In this document: in pieces, positions 47,301 through 53,952 of the stretch | How positions within the stretch are numbered: the first letter of the stretch is position 1 | Layout: each line of letters begins with the position of its first letter | Translations under genes and position numbers: made by a program | From: Sarcocystis neurona | Lineage: Eukaryota > Apicomplexa > Conoidasida > Eucoccidiorida > Sarcocystidae | Length of the DNA: 64,000 bases | Direction of reading: 5' to 3' | NCBI GenBank assembly: GCA_000727475.1 | Contig: KL647294.1 | Location: 1,362,369 to 1,426,368, forward strand | The notes under the pieces: generated by a model | The model's input: the letters and a program-made list of their open reading frames with translations, nothing else | Database searches by the model: none | What the model was told of the DNA's origin: nothing

Positions 47301-50300
47301 CCTCAGAGAGCAGATATTAGGCGGATGAAGTGGGCAGTAAAACGTCGTCCCGTTTCTACCCTCAGAGTGCTCTGCAGCCGATGACGCACGCGCTGCAAAC
47401 TAGCGAGATGCGGCTGTGTCCGTACAAGTATGAACGAACGAGCAAACGCGCAAGCCTCAACTGAAAACACAGTGACGTAGTGTTCCGTCTTCGTCCCCAG
47501 GTGTGTGCCGGTAAAATATAACGAGTAGATCGCGTAGGAGGAACAAGGGTGTACACGGATAGAGGGCTACGAGTACGTCACCGACTGAGTTCGGACGTGA
47601 TATTTGTGTCTCCCCAAATTGAACTGGAAGAGCCTGTAGCTTGTTCTTCGTCTCTGGAAGGGCTACGGGGCATCGCGATGCGCGCGTCTGTAGTTCTGGA
47701 AGAGCGTCCTCACGCTGGCGTAACCCGCAAAATTTGCGCGTTTCTGTTGTGGCCACGTGAGCCATCACCTGAGTAACGCGGCGATTTATGGTTTGCACTG
47801 GTGGTCACGCTACATTACACTCGGCGATCCGCAGTAGTTCCTACTATTTGCAGAGAGTGAAGCAGACTGCACGTGGTGTTGTTGGTAAGCAGTGGCTGTC
47901 AGCCAAATAGGTGTGCCTTTTTTGATAGGGAGGTCGAACCTCTCTCATTGGCTCCGGAGGTTGTCAAAACACAGACACACACGACGCTGCTTGGGGCGTC
48001 GACCCGTGCAAGAGTTGACGCTGGACTGCCCTCTTATCTTTTATCCTGCATTTTGGACCGACATTTGTCCCCGATTTATGCTTCGCGCAAAGCGTGTTCT
48101 GCGGATCTTTGGCCCAGGTCGAGTGCAACGTCGGCCATGAAGCCATTGCGGGAGAGAGCCCCCAGGAACTGGTCTGCAACCAAGGGCGCTGGGAGCCCCT
48201 TTCTTCTCTGTTGTACGCGTACTCAAGATTGCAGCCAACCTCACCAGTCGCAGGTCGTGTGGAGCACGAACAATCTCTTCGTTTGGCCTCGCCCGCTTCT
48301 TCTTCAACTTCCCCTTCACCGGCAGGAAGCACTGACTACCCCTCCGCCATAGACAGCATCTCTAGTAACAGCAAACGTCAGTCGCTTCCTTCTGGTCCCC
48401 CTACAGAGTTTTCCCTCCCTACGAAGTCATCCTGGGCCAACTCTGTTGCGGCGACCGCCGCATCCTCAACCCTCGCAGCCCCTGCAGGTATATTTTCCGG
48501 CAGTGCGGGCTCGTCTGTCGCAGCTCCAAATTCCGCGCCCACCCACACTCTGCAGCAGCATATTGCAGCTGCTGCTCCCCGCATATTACTGTGTCGACGG
48601 CCGTGTTCGCCATACGAAAGAGTAGACCCCGCGATTCTGCGAGCAGAGTTTGTTATCAGTGGAATGGGTTCGTCACATGGGGACAAGCGAAGTGTTTTTT
48701 GTGCGCCGGGCTACAGTCCTCGAGATACAGACACGTTCCCCTCTGCGCAGCAGATGCTGACCTGCGTCAACGGTATGTGGTTACCGCCGCGCACGTTAGT
48801 GTGTGAGAAAGATTTTGCTGCTGTCTCTGGCAGCAGCACGAGCAGTCCCTGCAGTGGCGCTCTTTCTGGACTGGAAGAGCGGTATCGACTCACGGAAGTG
48901 CCTTTGTCTTCGGCGGCCAGTCCTGACATTTCGGTGGACCTCGCTAACGCCTTAAACGCACGCCTTCAGCCGAAGGGTGTCTCGCTGCAGGTGTTCAAAA
49001 TCACGTGCGCTCGCGGCTACACGCATCAACACACGGCGAACGCTGCTGCTGCTCCAGTCAACCCCTTGCAGCAGCAGCAGGGACAGCAGCAGAGACATCA
49101 AAACGCACTCGGAGGGAGCGGAAGGGACAGCGGGGAAGTTTACGTGGCATGCCTCAACGGAGTTCTCATTGGGTTTGGCACAGATGAGCTTTTCCCACGT
49201 GGAGGCTCGGCCGAGGGATCCCGAGCGGGGAAACTTGCTGCCGCATTTGAAATGCGTTTGCGTCAGCACAGTGACAACACAATCACACTTGCCAGGCGGA
49301 GACATGCTGCTTCTGCTTTGGGGACTCACTCCGCGTCTGCTGCGTCTCCCAGAGCGAACGTGGGAGAGACGGGACACAGGAGAACGGCAGAAACTATTGC
49401 GGTCGCAGAGGCGGAAGGAATACGGAAACGGAGAGAATATGAAGCGACAAGGGGAAAGTTGGCTGCAGCGGAGGGGAAAGCTCGACAACTCCAAGCGGAC
49501 GTTCCCGAGGAGCGCCACTTGGCAGCAGAAGAAGAGGCAGAAAACAACAAAGACAATCTTTCAGCAGAGACACTGCAAGAGATGGAAGAGGAGGAAGAAT
49601 CTGGTGAAGAAGCTGACTATGTCCAGCGAAATCTAACGTGCGAGAGAGAGGTACGTGTGGATCCTCCAATCGAAGCAAAACCCATTAGCGACACAGTCAT
49701 GGTGTTTTTGTGTTTGTTAGTACTCTTTGCTCTGACGGTTTTCTTTCTCACTGGATGGTGGGTCTGGAACACAAAAAAAAAGAGGAGAACAACGGCAGCA
49801 GCAGAAACACTAGCAGAATCAGGCGGGAGCCCACCAGCAGCTGCAACAGAAAAAGGAGTTGGCGGGTCGATGATTCAAAGTGGCGGCGACGGATGGTATG
49901 CAGAGAACAGCAGGCAATACAGCGAGTATTATCTGCGAACAACTGCTCCAGGCCTCAGTCAGACCGGTGGCAGCAGTAGCTACAGCAGCGGACCTGTCAA
50001 GCAAAAGCCCACGCCTGCCCACGGAGTGCCTGCAGAGACCACGTGCGAGGACTTCGTCGACGTTTCAGATGGCGATAGCCACCGCCTTTTGCTGAGTCGG
50101 TATTACTGGCTGGCGGCCGCCGCCGCTGCGGCTGGAAAGGCAACGGCGAGAGCAGCAGCAGGAAGCGTGGAGGAGTGCGATGAGGACCCACTAGCAATCG
50201 ATCACAGTAAGGCAGCCCGTACAAATCGGGGCACCTGCATAGCGGGAAACACAGACGAAGAATCAGCGGAGGCACTTGCTCCGGTGCTGCTTCTGGAGCA

Positions 50301-52215
50301 GGGAGGCAAATGTCGAGAACGCATGGAGGTCGACTCTCGGGACACTAATGCAAACGAGCAGCAGGGGGAGGTCACTTCTCCTGATGTACCTTCTCACAAC
50401 GGCGATTCGTCAGCCATGGCTGCTGCACTTCCAAATACTGTGGACACCAACCAGGAAGCTGAATCCCCTCGTCAGATGGCAGTATTGCAGCTGCTTCTCC
50501 GCCATGTCAGCACAAGCCGCCTGCGGCAGCAGCAGCAGCGGGCGGAGCAGCAACAGCAGCAGGGGGAGCAACAGCAGATCAAGCCTCACCTGAATAGAGA
50601 GAATCACCATTATGATTGTTCGGAGCGCGTGGGCACAAAATGCGAAGTTCATCGAACAATCCCGGCGGAACTTGCACAAAGAGGAAGCGAGAGAAAAGTC
50701 TGTTTTACGGAGGACTCCGAGGACACTTTCAGCAAAGCTGGGCACGACAGCAGCAAGGACCCCTTGTCTCCTGTTTATTTGAGAGGGTTGCCAGGAGATC
50801 ACGGATCGGTGTTAGAAATAAGGGATCAAAGTGTGTTAGATGGAAAAGGCGATCTGGAAAGCGCACGGCCGAGGGAAGCTGCGACTCCAATGGCAGTCGC
50901 AGCAGGCTGGCACCCAGAAACCGATATTAGTGTCCAAAATCCAGAGCCGACCGAAAATGACTCGTCGGTGTCATTAGCGTCTTTCCAACAGCCAGAGCAC
51001 CAGGTACTGATGGCACCGTACCAGCAGCGACAAACGCAGCCTGCTCGCGAGTGCGGCACATTGCTGTCTTCCGTCCGTCCAGCTAGTATCCTAACAGTGG
51101 AGGCCGCCCGCTCAACTGAAAGAGCAAGCGGCCTGCCAGGGCAACTGCACCACGACGGCCGCGACCAACTGCCGGTAGTAAAAGCACAAAATCACCGCGA
51201 ACAACCCGTAGTGTCTGATCGCGTCCTGAAACAGCGGAAGCACGTGGGCATCAATTCCACGTGGCCCGACGCCGCCAGGAGCTCGCAAGTCCACATGATC
51301 AACTCCAGAGATGGCGAGGCAGCAGAGAGGGCAACTTTTGTCTTGGAAGCGCAAGAACAAAACTGCAACTCGCAGAAGCGTGCTCTGTCCGCCAGCTCGA
51401 GTGCAGCTAGAGCACAACAGAGCTCGTCACGTGACGTTGTTCCGTCAACAAGTATTCCTAGTGCCTCCAGTACAGACCAATTGACTGCAGACTTGGTTGC
51501 ATTCGGTGTCGAGGACCGCCACGCGTCTATCTCAACAGCCTCCTCGTTGGACCTTATGCACGGTCAGCGCTCGCGACTGCACAGTGCCAGCAGCAATTGC
51601 AGCACATCTACCAGAAAACGCGGGGTTCTTCAGACGAATCCTGAGGTGCTGGTTGATGCTCGAGAGCAGCCTGACGGAAACGGTTCAAGCGGTGGAAGAA
51701 GAGAGAGTGCGAAAGGTGTAGCTGCAAAGGCAGGGGGGATCGCGGGAATCGCGAAGACTGCGAAACGCAGCAGCCGCGACAACCGAAGCAGCACCCCTCT
51801 GTTAAGTGAAACTGTAGACAATAAACACTTGTGTACCAACACAGCAAACACACGTCAAGTGAGACATGTGCAGCAACAGTGCAGGGAGGCGGCTACTCTT
51901 CATGTGTCGGAGACGGCAGCAGTAACACCAGTCTCAGAAGACGAACTTTACCCCGAAGACTCAGCCAGTTGTGTAGGACAGAAGGGATATCGTGCAAGGA
52001 CGGCCCGGAACGCAGACAGCCCATCCGCCTGCGGTGGCATGGAACCGGCCATTGGCAGCAACGATTCCAACCTGCAGCATCTCCCTCTCCGGCTGCCTAC
52101 GCATGAGATGTATCCGTTTTCAGAAGCAAATCAACAACGTAGTCAGCGGCTGGTGAAACCATCGAAATCTCCACAAGGACGACGGCAACGGAAGCAGCAA
52201 CAAAACTGCGGTTAA
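14919..52215 (+). CDS. Giant multi-exon mosaic transmembrane protein (gene span)
   Basis: A single gene of about 37 kb. Exons mapped from splice sites and phase: 14919-17360, 17807-19041, 19206-19371, 19650-19807, 20031-20161, 20959-21156, 21477-21557, 22309-22481, 23188-23354, 23537-about 23640, 24490-24643, 26777-27779, 30167-30532, 31433-33529, 35807-41239, 43534-43922 or 43960, 44840-45487, 46953-47186, 48118-52215. Links from 23.6 to 26.8 kb and at 43.9-44.8 kb are unresolved. The product is roughly 6,400 residues: repeated Cys modules, three Big_5-like Ig domains, sushi-like modules, four DCGG repeats, a helical Cys-rich region, an LNR, a SEA-like domain, sushi-like modules, one TM helix and a long cytoplasmic tail. 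It is probably a type I surface or microneme protein used in adhesion or signalling (inference). The start is either 14919 or ATG 15225. A split into two genes, for example near 24-26.7 kb, cannot be fully excluded. Confidence 0.75.
17807..19041 (+). CDS. Giant gene, exon 2: linker, D-like and A modules
   Basis: The acceptor TTTCAG at 17801-17806 gives a phase-0 join to exon 1, and the reading continues as Leu-Pro-Cys-Gln-Ser-Tyr with a C-like module (two Cys). A long Ser- and acidic-rich linker holds a D-like module (Leu-Cys-Gly-Cys-Ser-Ser, next Cys after His-His). The exon ends with a clean A module (Glu-Cys, Asp-Cys, Val-Cys-Asp, Lys-Cys-Thr-Gly-Phe). The donor GTGGGT at 19042 opens a TA-rich intron and leaves two bases, completed in frame at 19206 as Arg. 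Confidence 0.75.
19206..19371 (+). CDS. Giant gene, exon 3: B-like Cys module
   Basis: The exon follows AATAG at 19201-19205 and joins exon 2 in frame. It encodes a B-like module: Phe-Ser-His-Ser-Cys, Ser-Thr-Cys-Ala-Leu and Ser-Cys-Ile-Lys. It ends in phase 0 at a GTGAAG donor (19372). The alternative acceptor at GCCGCAG (19231-19234) would break the phase. Confidence 0.6.
19650..19807 (+). CDS. Giant gene, exon 4: Cys-containing segment
   Basis: The exon starts after CTACAG (ending 19649) in phase 0 with Cys-Asp-Thr-Val-Trp. It contains further cysteines in Val-Asp-Cys-Lys-Asp, Val-Thr-Cys-Gly and Ser-Leu-Cys-Tyr-Phe. The donor GTGGGT at 19808 leaves two bases, completed at 20031 as Val. 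Phase agreement on both sides is the main evidence. Confidence 0.5.
20031..20161 (+). CDS. Giant gene, exon 5: B module
   Basis: The acceptor GGTTACAG (ending 20030) is followed by Cys-Val-Glu-Gly-Tyr-Trp-Cys-Asp-Val-Lys, a B module like Phe-x-Cys-x5-Cys in exon 1, then a third Cys near the end (Glu-Pro-Cys-Gly). The donor GTAAAG at 20162 leaves one base, completed at 20959 as Glu. Confidence 0.6.
20959..21156 (+). CDS. Giant gene, exon 6: D module
   Basis: After TCTGCCAG the exon reads Lys-Trp-Leu-Cys-Asp, Thr-Ser-Cys-Ile-Phe, then a clear D module: Leu-Cys-Gly-Cys-Pro-His-Ile-Asp, Asp-Gly-Ile-Pro-Cys, Arg-Asp-Phe-Phe. This matches Ile-Cys-Gly-Cys-Ser-Gly-Thr-Asp in exon 1. The donor GTACTC at 21157 leaves one base, completed at 21477 as Asp. 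Confidence 0.65.
21477..21557 (+). CDS. Giant gene, exon 7: short B-like module
   Basis: After CCCACTGCAG the exon reads Cys-Leu-Glu-Gly-Leu-Asn-Cys-Ala-Val, a B-like cysteine pair. The donor GTAGGG at 21558 leaves one base, completed at 22309 as Arg. The exon is only 81 bases, so it depends on the phase match at both ends. Confidence 0.5.
22309..22481 (+). CDS. Giant gene, exon 8: A and B modules
   Basis: After TCCCTCAG the exon encodes an A module (Glu-Cys-Leu-Thr, His-Cys, Tyr-Cys, His-Cys-Gly-Gly-Phe) directly followed by a B module (Phe-Thr-Cys-Ile-Arg-Asn-Gln-Gln-Cys-Thr-Leu). The donor GTAAAT at 22482 is in phase 0. A next to B repeats the order seen in exon 1. Confidence 0.65.
23188..23354 (+). 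CDS. Giant gene, exon 9: C module
   Basis: The exon joins exon 8 in phase 0 after GAACAG. It reads Asn-Phe-Ser-Cys, then Leu-Pro-Cys-Ile-Ala-Asp-Val-Asn-Asn-Asp-Gly-Val-Cys-Asp-Ile-Asn-Leu-Gly, a C module related to Cys-Glu-Ala-Asn-Leu-Gly in exon 1. A perfect GTAAGT donor lies at 23355. Confidence 0.65.
23537..23640 (+). CDS. Giant gene, exon 10 (3' end uncertain)
   Basis: After ATACAG the exon completes the Gly codon left by exon 9 and reads Pro-Asp-Pro-Gly-Cys-Val-Gln. The frame stays open to a stop near 23660. The donor is unclear: GTTTTG at 23641 is weak and its phase does not match the next mapped exon, so another exon may lie between 23.6 and 24.49 kb. Confidence 0.4.
24490..24643 (+). 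CDS. Giant gene, exon with D and partial A module
   Basis: After CGATCAG the exon reads Leu-Cys-Gly-Cys-Ser-Gly-Gln-Asp-Leu, then Ala-Cys-Asp and Asp-Phe, a D module closely matching exon 1. It is followed by the start of an A module (Val-Gln-Cys-Ile-Ile-Asn-Gln-Asp-Cys, Ile-Cys-Ala-Lys). The donor GTAACG at 24644 is in phase 0, at the same place in the module as the donor of exon 8. The next exon was not resolved; a Cys-rich open stretch lies at about 24950-25080. Confidence 0.6.
24644..26776 (+). other. Unresolved part of the giant gene
   Basis: This interval probably contains one or more small exons. A stretch at about 24957-25080 reads Phe-Gly-Cys-Val-Pro-Gly-Met and Lys-Cys-Val-Met-Arg-Ala-Cys-Cys. 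Another possible small exon follows AG near 24770. The rest is TA-rich microsatellite sequence (24710-24736, 25657-25682) and a CA repeat at about 26630-26651. Splice joins could not be settled. Confidence 0.4.
26630..26651. repeat. Dinucleotide CA repeat
   Basis: About eleven CA units in the unresolved part of the giant gene, upstream of the exon at 26777. Likely intronic. Confidence 0.8.
26777..27779 (+). CDS. Giant gene: first Big_5-like Ig domain
   Basis: The exon starts in phase 0 after TCTCCAG, although the same frame is open further upstream and includes two more Cys. Val-Pro-Pro-Leu-Ser-His-Val-Asp-Leu-Leu-Phe-Asn-Glu matches the start of SbsA/Big_5-like Ig domains. Tyr-Arg-Val-Gly-Ile-Glu, then Asp-Leu-Val-Gly-Asn, then Leu-Arg-Phe-Thr matches their end. 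Between them is an insertion of roughly 200 residues rich in Gly, Ala, Gln and Ser (about 27010-27590). The donor GTACGT at 27780 leaves one base. Confidence 0.7.
30167..30532 (+). CDS. Giant gene: second Ig-like domain
   Basis: After TCCGTCAG the exon completes the Gly/Glu codon left at 27779. Arg-Asp-Pro-Pro-Leu near the start and Tyr-Thr-Tyr-Gln-Tyr-Ala-Phe-Thr-Leu followed by Ala-Phe-Lys-Thr-Thr at the end resemble the first and last strands of a Big_5-like Ig domain. A perfect GTAAGT donor at 30533 leaves one base, completed at 31433 as Cys. A small extra exon around 29.85-30.0 kb is possible. Confidence 0.55.
30600..30664. repeat. Intronic TA/GTATAC microsatellite
   Basis: A mixed TA and GTA repeat just after the donor at 30533. 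Similar stretches lie in other introns of the giant gene: 19051-19088, 24710-24736, 25657-25682, 28053-28073, 28320-28340, 42293-42322 and 42407-42425; one lies outside it at 63660-63683. Confidence 0.8.
31433..33529 (+). CDS. Giant gene: third Ig-like domain and sushi-like modules
   Basis: The exon follows TCTGTGCAG. A third Big_5-like domain runs from Ile-Asp-Pro-Pro-Val-Gly and Leu-Ile-Phe-Asn-Lys-Pro to Tyr-Glu-Phe-Thr-Val and Ile-Leu-Phe-His-Thr-Thr (to about 32340), with a Ser/Pro-rich insertion in the middle like that of the first domain. Then sushi/CCP-like modules begin: a Val-x-Cys, then Cys-Ser-Asp-Gly-Arg-Trp, then Cys (about 32670-32805); a second (32806-32995); a third with an acidic insertion (32996-33403); and the start of a fourth. 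The donor GTAAGA at 33530 leaves one base. Confidence 0.8.
33530..35806 (+). other. 2.3-kb intron of the giant gene
   Basis: The donor GTAAGA at 33530 and the acceptor GCTTCAG ending 35806 join the two halves of one sushi-like module in frame (Asp-Ile-Thr-Cys-Ala-Val-Gly then Phe-Ala-Pro ... Cys-Asn-Asp-Gly-Arg-Trp). The interior holds CTG- and CAG-rich stretches and several short open frames, including one of 194 codons at 34241-34825, which I take as intronic. Confidence 0.65.
35807..41239 (+). CDS. Giant gene: sushi array, DCGG repeats, helical Cys region and LNR
   Basis: A single exon of about 1,810 codons. Sushi-like modules with Cys-x-Asp-Gly-x-Trp-type motifs run to about 37383. Two repeats of the form Cys-Ser-Asp-Gly-x-Gln-Asn-x-Asp-Glu-Thr-Gly-Val-Asp-Cys-Gly-Gly follow (37390-37537), then a sushi-like module, two more such repeats (38056-38200) and another sushi-like module. 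From about 38740 to 40900 is a helical region with spaced Cys pairs and Gln/Ser-rich linkers. A canonical Lin-12/Notch repeat closes the exon (about 40964-41061: Gly-Asp-Gly-Asp-Cys-Asp, Cys-Asp-Trp-Asp-Gly-Gly-Asp-Cys). The donor GTAAGA at 41240 leaves one base, completed at 43534 as Lys. Confidence 0.85.
37390..38200 (+). repeat. Four DCGG cysteine repeats within the giant protein
   Basis: Four short protein repeats share Cys-x-x-Gly-(Val/Ile)-(Gln/Arg)-(Asn/Asp)-x-(Asp/Glu)-Glu and then Asp-Cys-Gly-Gly. They occur as two tandem pairs (37390-37537 and 38056-38200) separated by a sushi-like module. The fourth is the most divergent (Gln-Asp-Gly-Glu-Glu-Glu-Asp-Thr). Similar motifs occur in secreted proteins of bacteria and some protists; their function is not known to me. 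Confidence 0.75.
41240..43533 (+). other. 2.3-kb intron of the giant gene
   Basis: The donor GTAAGA at 41240 and the acceptor TGTTGCAG ending 43533 agree in phase. TA repeats lie at about 42293-42322 and 42407-42425. No exon with consistent phases was found inside. Confidence 0.6.
43534..43960 (+). CDS. Giant gene: exon after the LNR
   Basis: The frame continues from the LNR exon: Leu-Ala-Glu-Thr-Arg-Gly-Cys-Cys, then a helical stretch, a Pro-rich linker, and Phe-Phe-Phe-Glu-Tyr-Ala-Cys-Gln-Val-Gly-His. It ends before a stop at 43962. The donor is either GTAACA at 43961, which would need another exon before 44840, or GTGGAC at 43923, which joins 44840 directly in phase 0. This choice is open. 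Confidence 0.6.
44135..44153. repeat. Trinucleotide AGT repeat
   Basis: About six AGT units in the interval between the exon ending at 43922 or 43960 and the SEA-like exon. It contains stops in one frame, which fits an intron. Confidence 0.8.
44840..45487 (+). CDS. Giant gene: SEA-like domain exon
   Basis: After CTGTTGCAG the exon reads Val-Glu-Phe-Lys-Ile-Glu-Asn-Val-Asp-Tyr-Asp-Glu-Leu, then a Ser/Arg-rich insertion (about 44930-45280), then Phe-Lys-Arg-Val-Leu-Arg-Glu-Glu-Leu-Ala and Val-Trp-Arg-Gly-Ser-Ala-Asp-Val-His-Ala-Val-Ile. Strand, helix, Gly-Ser-x-x-Val strand is the pattern of ferredoxin-like SEA domains in alveolate proteins. The donor GTATAG at 45488 is in phase 0. The domain name is inferred from the pattern, not from a search. 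Confidence 0.65.
46953..47186 (+). CDS. Giant gene: short exon before the last exon
   Basis: The frame 3' of GGTGCAG (ending 46952) is in phase 0 with the SEA-like exon and reads Gln-Val-Arg-Tyr-His-Pro-Gly, an Ala-rich stretch, and Glu-Cys-Ile-Gly-Ala-Glu-Gly. It ends at a GTAAGC donor (47187) in phase 0. The same frame is open upstream to about 46786, so the exon may be longer if another acceptor is used; the 5' end is the weak point. Confidence 0.5.
48118..52215 (+). CDS. Giant gene: last exon with TM helix and cytoplasmic tail
   Basis: The acceptor GGCCCAG ending 48117 continues in phase 0 from 47186 into a sushi-like module (Val-Glu-Cys-Asn-Val-Gly-His, Cys-Asn-Gln-Gly-Arg-Trp-Glu). Two more sushi-like modules follow, at about 48600-48820 and 48830-49180, then a Glu/Ala-rich region. 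A single transmembrane helix lies at about 49700-49765 (Val-Phe-Leu-Cys-Leu-Leu-Val-Leu-Phe-Ala-Leu-Thr), with a Lys-Lys-Lys-Arg-Arg stop-transfer segment after it. The cytoplasmic tail is about 815 residues, rich in Gln, Ser and acidic residues, and ends at TAA 52213-52215. I see no rhomboid-type Ala-Gly motif in the helix and no recognised signalling domain in the tail. Confidence 0.85.
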   Translation, partial: VECNVGHEAIAGESPQELVCNQGRWEPLSSLLYAYSRLQPTSPVAGRVEHEQSLRLASPASSSTSPSPAGSTDYPSAIDSISSNSKRQSLPSGPPTEFSLPTKSSWANSVAATAASSTLAAPAGIFSGSAGSSVAAPNSAPTHTLQQHIAAAAPRILLCRRPCSPYERVDPAILRAEFVISGMGSSHGDKRSVFCAPGYSPRDTDTFPSAQQMLTCVNGMWLPPRTLVCEKDFAAVSGSSTSSPCSGALSGLEERYRLTEVPLSSAASPDISVDLANALNARLQPKGVSLQVFKITCARGYTHQHTANAAAAPVNPLQQQQGQQQRHQNALGGSGRDSGEVYVACLNGVLIGFGTDELFPRGGSAEGSRAGKLAAAFEMRLRQHSDNTITLARRRHAASALGTHSASAASPRANVGETGHRRTAETIAVAEAEGIRKRREYEATRGKLAAAEGKARQLQADVPEERHLAAEEEAENNKDNLSAETLQEMEEEEESGEEADYVQRNLTCEREVRVDPPIEAKPISDTVMVFLCLLVLFALTVFFLTGWWVWNTKKKRRTTAAAETLAESGGSPPAAATEKGVGGSMIQSGGDGWYAENSRQYSEYYLRTTAPGLSQTGGSSSYSSGPVKQKPTPAHGVPAETTCEDFVDVSDGDSHRLLLSRYYWLAAAAAAAGKATARAAAGSVEECDEDPLAIDHSKAARTNRGTCIAGNTDEESAEALAPVLLLEQGGKCRERMEVDSRDTNANEQQGEVTSPDVPSHNGDSSAMAAALPNTVDTNQEAESPRQMAVLQLLLRHVSTSRLRQQQQRAEQQQQQGEQQQIKPHLNRENHHYDCSERVGTKCEVHRTIPAELAQRGSERKVCFTEDSEDTFSKAGHDSSKDPLSPVYLRGLPGDHGSVLEIRDQSVLDGKGDLESARPREAATPMAVAAGWHPETDISVQNPEPTENDSSVSLASFQQPEHQVLMAPYQQRQTQPARECGTLLSSVRPASILTVEAARSTERASGLPGQLHHDGRDQLPVVKAQNHREQPVVSDRVLKQRKHVGINSTWPDAARSSQVHMINSRDGEAAERATFVLEAQEQNCNSQKRALSASSSAARAQQSSSRDVVPSTSIPSASSTDQLTADLVAFGVEDRHASISTASSLDLMHGQRSRLHSASSNCSTSTRKRGVLQTNPEVLVDAREQPDGNGSSGGRRESAKGVAAKAGGIAGIAKTAKRSSRDNRSSTPLLSETVDNKHLCTNTANTRQVRHVQQQCREAATLHVSETAAVTPVSEDELYPEDSASCVGQKGYRARTARNADSPSACGGMEPAIGSNDSNLQHLPLRLPTHEMYPFSEANQQRSQRLVKPSKSPQGRRQRKQQQNCG

Positions 52216-53952
52216 GCCAGCCACTGGTTCAGCAGGGAAAGAAGACGCGACGCCAGCGGCGTCTTGCCGATGTGTGAAGCTGTCGCCAAACTGCCAGGCA
52301 GTCTGATTGACCCAAGAGAAAAAGGGTGCGTGTAGGGGTTACAACAGACGTCACAGCGCACCAGTCGCTAAAGGTTCTGGGGAGAGAAAGTAGCAAACTC
52401 TGTCTCGCGGAAATTAGACTTGCCAAACTAAGTTTGCTAGCAAGAACGCGTGAAGACTTGAAGCCTTTGCACACTGGGTGTGATCTTACTCAACACATTG
52501 ATTTTTTTCAAATATCCGCGCAGTTACGTGGGTCAAACTTGAACCCTACACGTGAAGCAGAGATGTTCTTTGATACTGAAAGGTAAAGAAAGCGTTTTGC
52601 CGTTGCGGTCGTGGGTTTTGTGACAGATAGGACAGGTGAGGCAAACAAAGGTAAAGAATCGTAGTGGTGTCGCACGTTTGCCAGTCAAGTGCCATATTAA
52701 CCTGAGTAGAATCGAAACAGCTCCGTGTTCGCTGCGACCTTGGGCTGTTTTTGCACGTTACACCAAGTAAAAACAAGTAGACGCAGGTGAGCAGGCGGGA
52801 GAAGAGGAATGTGTCGTGCCATAGAGGAACAAATTCAAGTCAATGAATCTCGTGTACGCCTATGGGCGTGCACAATTTATATATCAACTTTTATAGTTTT
52901 TACATCGTTCTGCGCTGAATTGTAGTACCTAGCAGGTAGGAAGGCGACCGTGCTAGGTTGCATATCCGTCAATTCGTCCCCAGACGTGACGGTTTGTAAA
53001 ACCCGGAAAACTACGGGATCATGAATTTGCTACACAGGTGTGTAGACACGAGTATGGAGAAGCGTTACTATTTTCTTCTGCACTCCTTTATGCTTGAACT
53101 ACACACATTTCAAGTGCAATGACAAGGTCATTTGAGGAGAGACGCTGAGCCCCTGTGCGGTTTTCTCTGAGTGCCTTTTCTTGTGTTTAAGCGACACTCC
53201 CACGCGCCGCACCCGAAGGGTAAGCAGGCAAAGCCACACTTGCAGACCATACCTGCGTCAGCGTGGAAACTCATTATTTATACCTGTAATAGTAGTAATA
53301 ATAATTATGATTCTACGGTGGACTTCTTGCGACGACAGCAGATTACTGCTCCGTCTGATTCAAAGGTGAAATGAAAGGTTACACTGAAGCACATTTTGAG
53401 GGTATCTGTTATACAGGAGACTACCACGAAGGGATCTGTTGACCACTTCACATCTTCTCCATCGAGCGCCGTTGTAGCAGCACGCTTGACGCAGCGGCAG
53501 TGGAAGTTCGAATGATTTTTTGCACAGAACCCGAAAGCGCTGCTTAACAAGGCTACCGCAACAGAATTTTTTACCGCGCACTGCCTGCTACCCCTCGTGT
53601 ACCCTTCGTCCTCTGGCAAAACGAGAACGCCACGTCACCACCATGACGGACAGCATAGCTTCGCAAACACGAATAGCGTTACGCATTAATGTGCACGTGA
53701 CCAAACATTTTGGAGCCTCTGCAAGTGTTGCAGTTCACTGGCGGGCAAACTGCCTTCATATATAGCTTAAAACCCTACGCTTAACGAGTGGAATCCGAGA
53801 AAAATTGTCTCCTCCGACATCTTTCTTTCCGCTGCTACTATGCAGCTGCGGTTTCCTTCAACTTCCGTCGATACCGGTGGCAACACAAGCCTTCAGCTGT
53901 CTAACCCGTAAGGCTGCACGATAGTGCACACGGACGTAAGGAAGAGAAAGAG

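Noticed and set aside
14919..52215. Identity as a cysteine repeat modular protein (CRMP)
   Set aside because: The many Cys modules suggested it, but as I know that family its members have several membrane spans near the C-terminus, while only one is visible here. The match would need a search.
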